A DNA stretch of 13,813 bases from UBA7887 sp964408735. GTDB lineage: Bacteria; Pseudomonadota; Alphaproteobacteria; UBA7887. Both the position numbers and the translations under genes were made by a program. The notes under the pieces were generated by a model. The model ran no database searches, had not been told where the DNA came from, and saw only the letters and a list, made by a program, of their open reading frames with translations. Of this stretch, positions 12,810 through 13,813 are shown in pieces (position 1 is the first letter of the stretch; each line of letters begins with the position of its first letter). The stretch covers positions 1 to 13,813 of the forward strand of contig CAYPAX010000114.1 in the NCBI GenBank assembly GCA_964408735.1. Direction: 5' to 3'.

Positions 12810-13706
12810 ATGGACTTCTCCGACGGCATCGCCTTCACCGACGGCCAATACGTGCCGATCGCCGACGCCCGCATATCGATGCTCGACTGGGGCTTTCTGC
12901 GCTCGGACGCCAACCAGGACACGGTGACGGTGTGGAATGGCGCCTTCTTCCGCCTCGACGACCATCTGGCGCGCTTCGCCCGCAATATCGCCAAGCTGCG
13001 CATGACCGGCCCCTATTCGCCCGCAGAGCGCCGCGACATCGTCATCGAATGCGTGCGCCGCACCGGCTTCCGCGAGGCCTATGTGCAGATGATCATGACC
13101 CGCGGCAACCCGCCCGTCGGCTCACGCGACCTGCGCCTGGCGGAAAACCGCTTCCACGTCTTCTGCATCCCCTATGTCTGGATCGCCCCGCCGGAGAAGA
13201 AGCGCAAAGGCCTGCATCTGCACCTGAGCGAGCGCATGCGGGTGCCGCCCGAGGCCGTCGATCCCACCCTCAAGCATTATCACTGGCTGGAGTTCGAGAT
13301 GGGCCTGTTCGAGGCCTACGACGCCGGCGCCGACACCGTCGTGCTGGGCGACGGCCGTGGCAACGTCACGGAAGGGCCGGGCTTCAACGTCTTCGCCGTC
13401 AAGGACGGCGCGCTGGTGACGCCCGAGCGCGGCGTGCTCGACGGCATGACTCGGCGCACGGTGTTCGAGCTCTGCGACGAGATCGGCATCGCTTACGCCC
13501 GCGAGCCGCTGGCGGCGAAGGCGCTGCGCGCCGCCGACGAGGTCTTCCTCACGACCTCGGGCGGAGGCCTCATCCCGATCACGAAGATAGACAACAATAC
13601 GCTAGGCAACGGCCACCCGGGTATTCTGACGACCCGCCTTGACACCCTCTACTGGTCCAAGCGCGAAGCCGGCTGGCACGCCACGCCGGTGGATTATCCC
13701 GACTGA
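12810..13706 (+). CDS. Class IV aminotransferase, (R)-amine transaminase-like
   Basis: This is a fold-type IV PLP enzyme of the branched-chain/D-amino acid aminotransferase superfamily (298 aa from ATG 12810; TTG 12807 would add one residue). Visible features are a DGQYVPIADARISMLDWGF strand region (11-29), SDANQDTVTVWNGAFFRLDDH (32-52), the Schiff-base lysine K155 in DPTLKHYHW, the PLP-nitrogen glutamate E188 in TEGPGFNV, and the phosphate-binding TTSGGGLIP (248-256). From memory, the order and wording of these blocks are close to the (R)-selective amine transaminase ATA-117 as well as to IlvE-like proteins. The active-site loop reads ANQDTV where that enzyme has VTYTVF, so the substrate probably differs. 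It could be a branched-chain or D-amino acid enzyme; the substrate is undetermined. It is transcribed alone, divergently from the antiporter operon. Confidence 0.88.
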   Translation: MDFSDGIAFTDGQYVPIADARISMLDWGFLRSDANQDTVTVWNGAFFRLDDHLARFARNIAKLRMTGPYSPAERRDIVIECVRRTGFREAYVQMIMTRGNPPVGSRDLRLAENRFHVFCIPYVWIAPPEKKRKGLHLHLSERMRVPPEAVDPTLKHYHWLEFEMGLFEAYDAGADTVVLGDGRGNVTEGPGFNVFAVKDGALVTPERGVLDGMTRRTVFELCDEIGIAYAREPLAAKALRAADEVFLTTSGGGLIPITKIDNNTLGNGHPGILTTRLDTLYWSKREAGWHATPVDYPD

Positions 13707-13813
13707 CCCCCGAGACAGGCGCCCTGGGGCATCTTGCTGCCCGCCGGCCATGCTTGCTGCTAGTGGTCCAAATCTGACATATGGTACCCATAGGACGGTC
13801 GTCCGCGCCCACC
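13707..13813. other. Gene-free right flank
   Basis: No gene is supported in these 107 nt. They hold a weak GCCC-TG-GGGC hairpin near 13721-13730 without a T-tract, a direct repeat of CTTGCTGC (13733-13740 and 13753-13760, 20 nt apart), the operator-like palindrome at 13780-13792, and a short GGACG-GT-CGTCC inverted repeat at 13793-13804. The flank is probably the start of the control region of the next gene. Confidence 0.5.
13780..13792. promoter_or_regulatory. Operator-like inverted repeat TATGG-TAC-CCATA
   Basis: A perfect 5-3-5 inverted repeat lies 74 nt after the aminotransferase stop, in AT-richer sequence than its surroundings. A partial half-site, TGGTCC (13764-13769), lies upstream and a CTGACA resembling a -35 box (13774-13779) overlaps its left side. 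Palindromes with a TGGTACC core are typical of GntR-family operators. It may regulate a gene beyond the right edge of the window. Confidence 0.35.

Noticed and set aside
13717..13735. Possible terminator after the class IV aminotransferase
   Set aside because: The stem is only 4 bp (GCCC/GGGC) and is not followed by a T-run.
13579..13812. 77-aa minus-strand frame at the right edge
   Set aside because: It mostly overlaps the class IV aminotransferase, and the remainder has Arg/Pro/Ser-rich shadow composition without a recognisable domain.

Overview
The window is GC-rich, tightly packed bacterial DNA. GC-rich third positions, short or overlapping gene junctions and the gene families point to a Proteobacterium, most likely a high-GC alphaproteobacterium; no rRNA or marker gene fixes the taxon. 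I see no tRNA, rRNA, CRISPR array, transposase or phage gene.

Region 1 (92-4943, + strand) is a compact type II secretion (T2SS) operon in the order gspE-F-G-H-I-J: the assembly ATPase, the inner-membrane platform protein, the major pseudopilin and three minor pseudopilins. Genes abut or overlap by up to about 30 nt, which suggests translational coupling. gspC and gspK-N are not in the window.

Region 2 (4944-7123) is the odd part. Directly after gspJ lies a hairpin whose T-tract belongs to the minus strand. Next comes the 3' end of a minus-strand gene, not listed as an ORF because it has no start codon; it encodes a fibronectin type III domain with a glycine-rich C-terminal tail. At about 5336-5348 this gene stops abruptly and a plus-strand gspD (secretin) begins, lacking its signal peptide and most of its N0 domain. 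Two genes that both lost their 5' ends therefore meet head-to-head at one point. This is either a genomic rearrangement or a chimeric assembly join.

Region 3 (7128-12743, - strand) is a five-gene operon. In transcription order it holds a Kef-type cation/proton antiporter with an RCK domain, a PTGR/CurA-type NADPH oxidoreductase, a class V (serine/alanine-glyoxylate type) aminotransferase, a DMT/EamA transporter and a two-module VOC (glyoxalase-like) protein. Gaps are 22 nt or less, with one 4-nt overlap. Handling of reactive carbonyls or electrophiles is a plausible common theme, but that is inference.

Region 4 (12744-13813): a 66-nt divergent spacer leads to a fold-type IV PLP aminotransferase (+) that resembles (R)-amine transaminases. 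About 107 nt without a gene follow, containing a perfect operator-like inverted repeat at 13780-13792.
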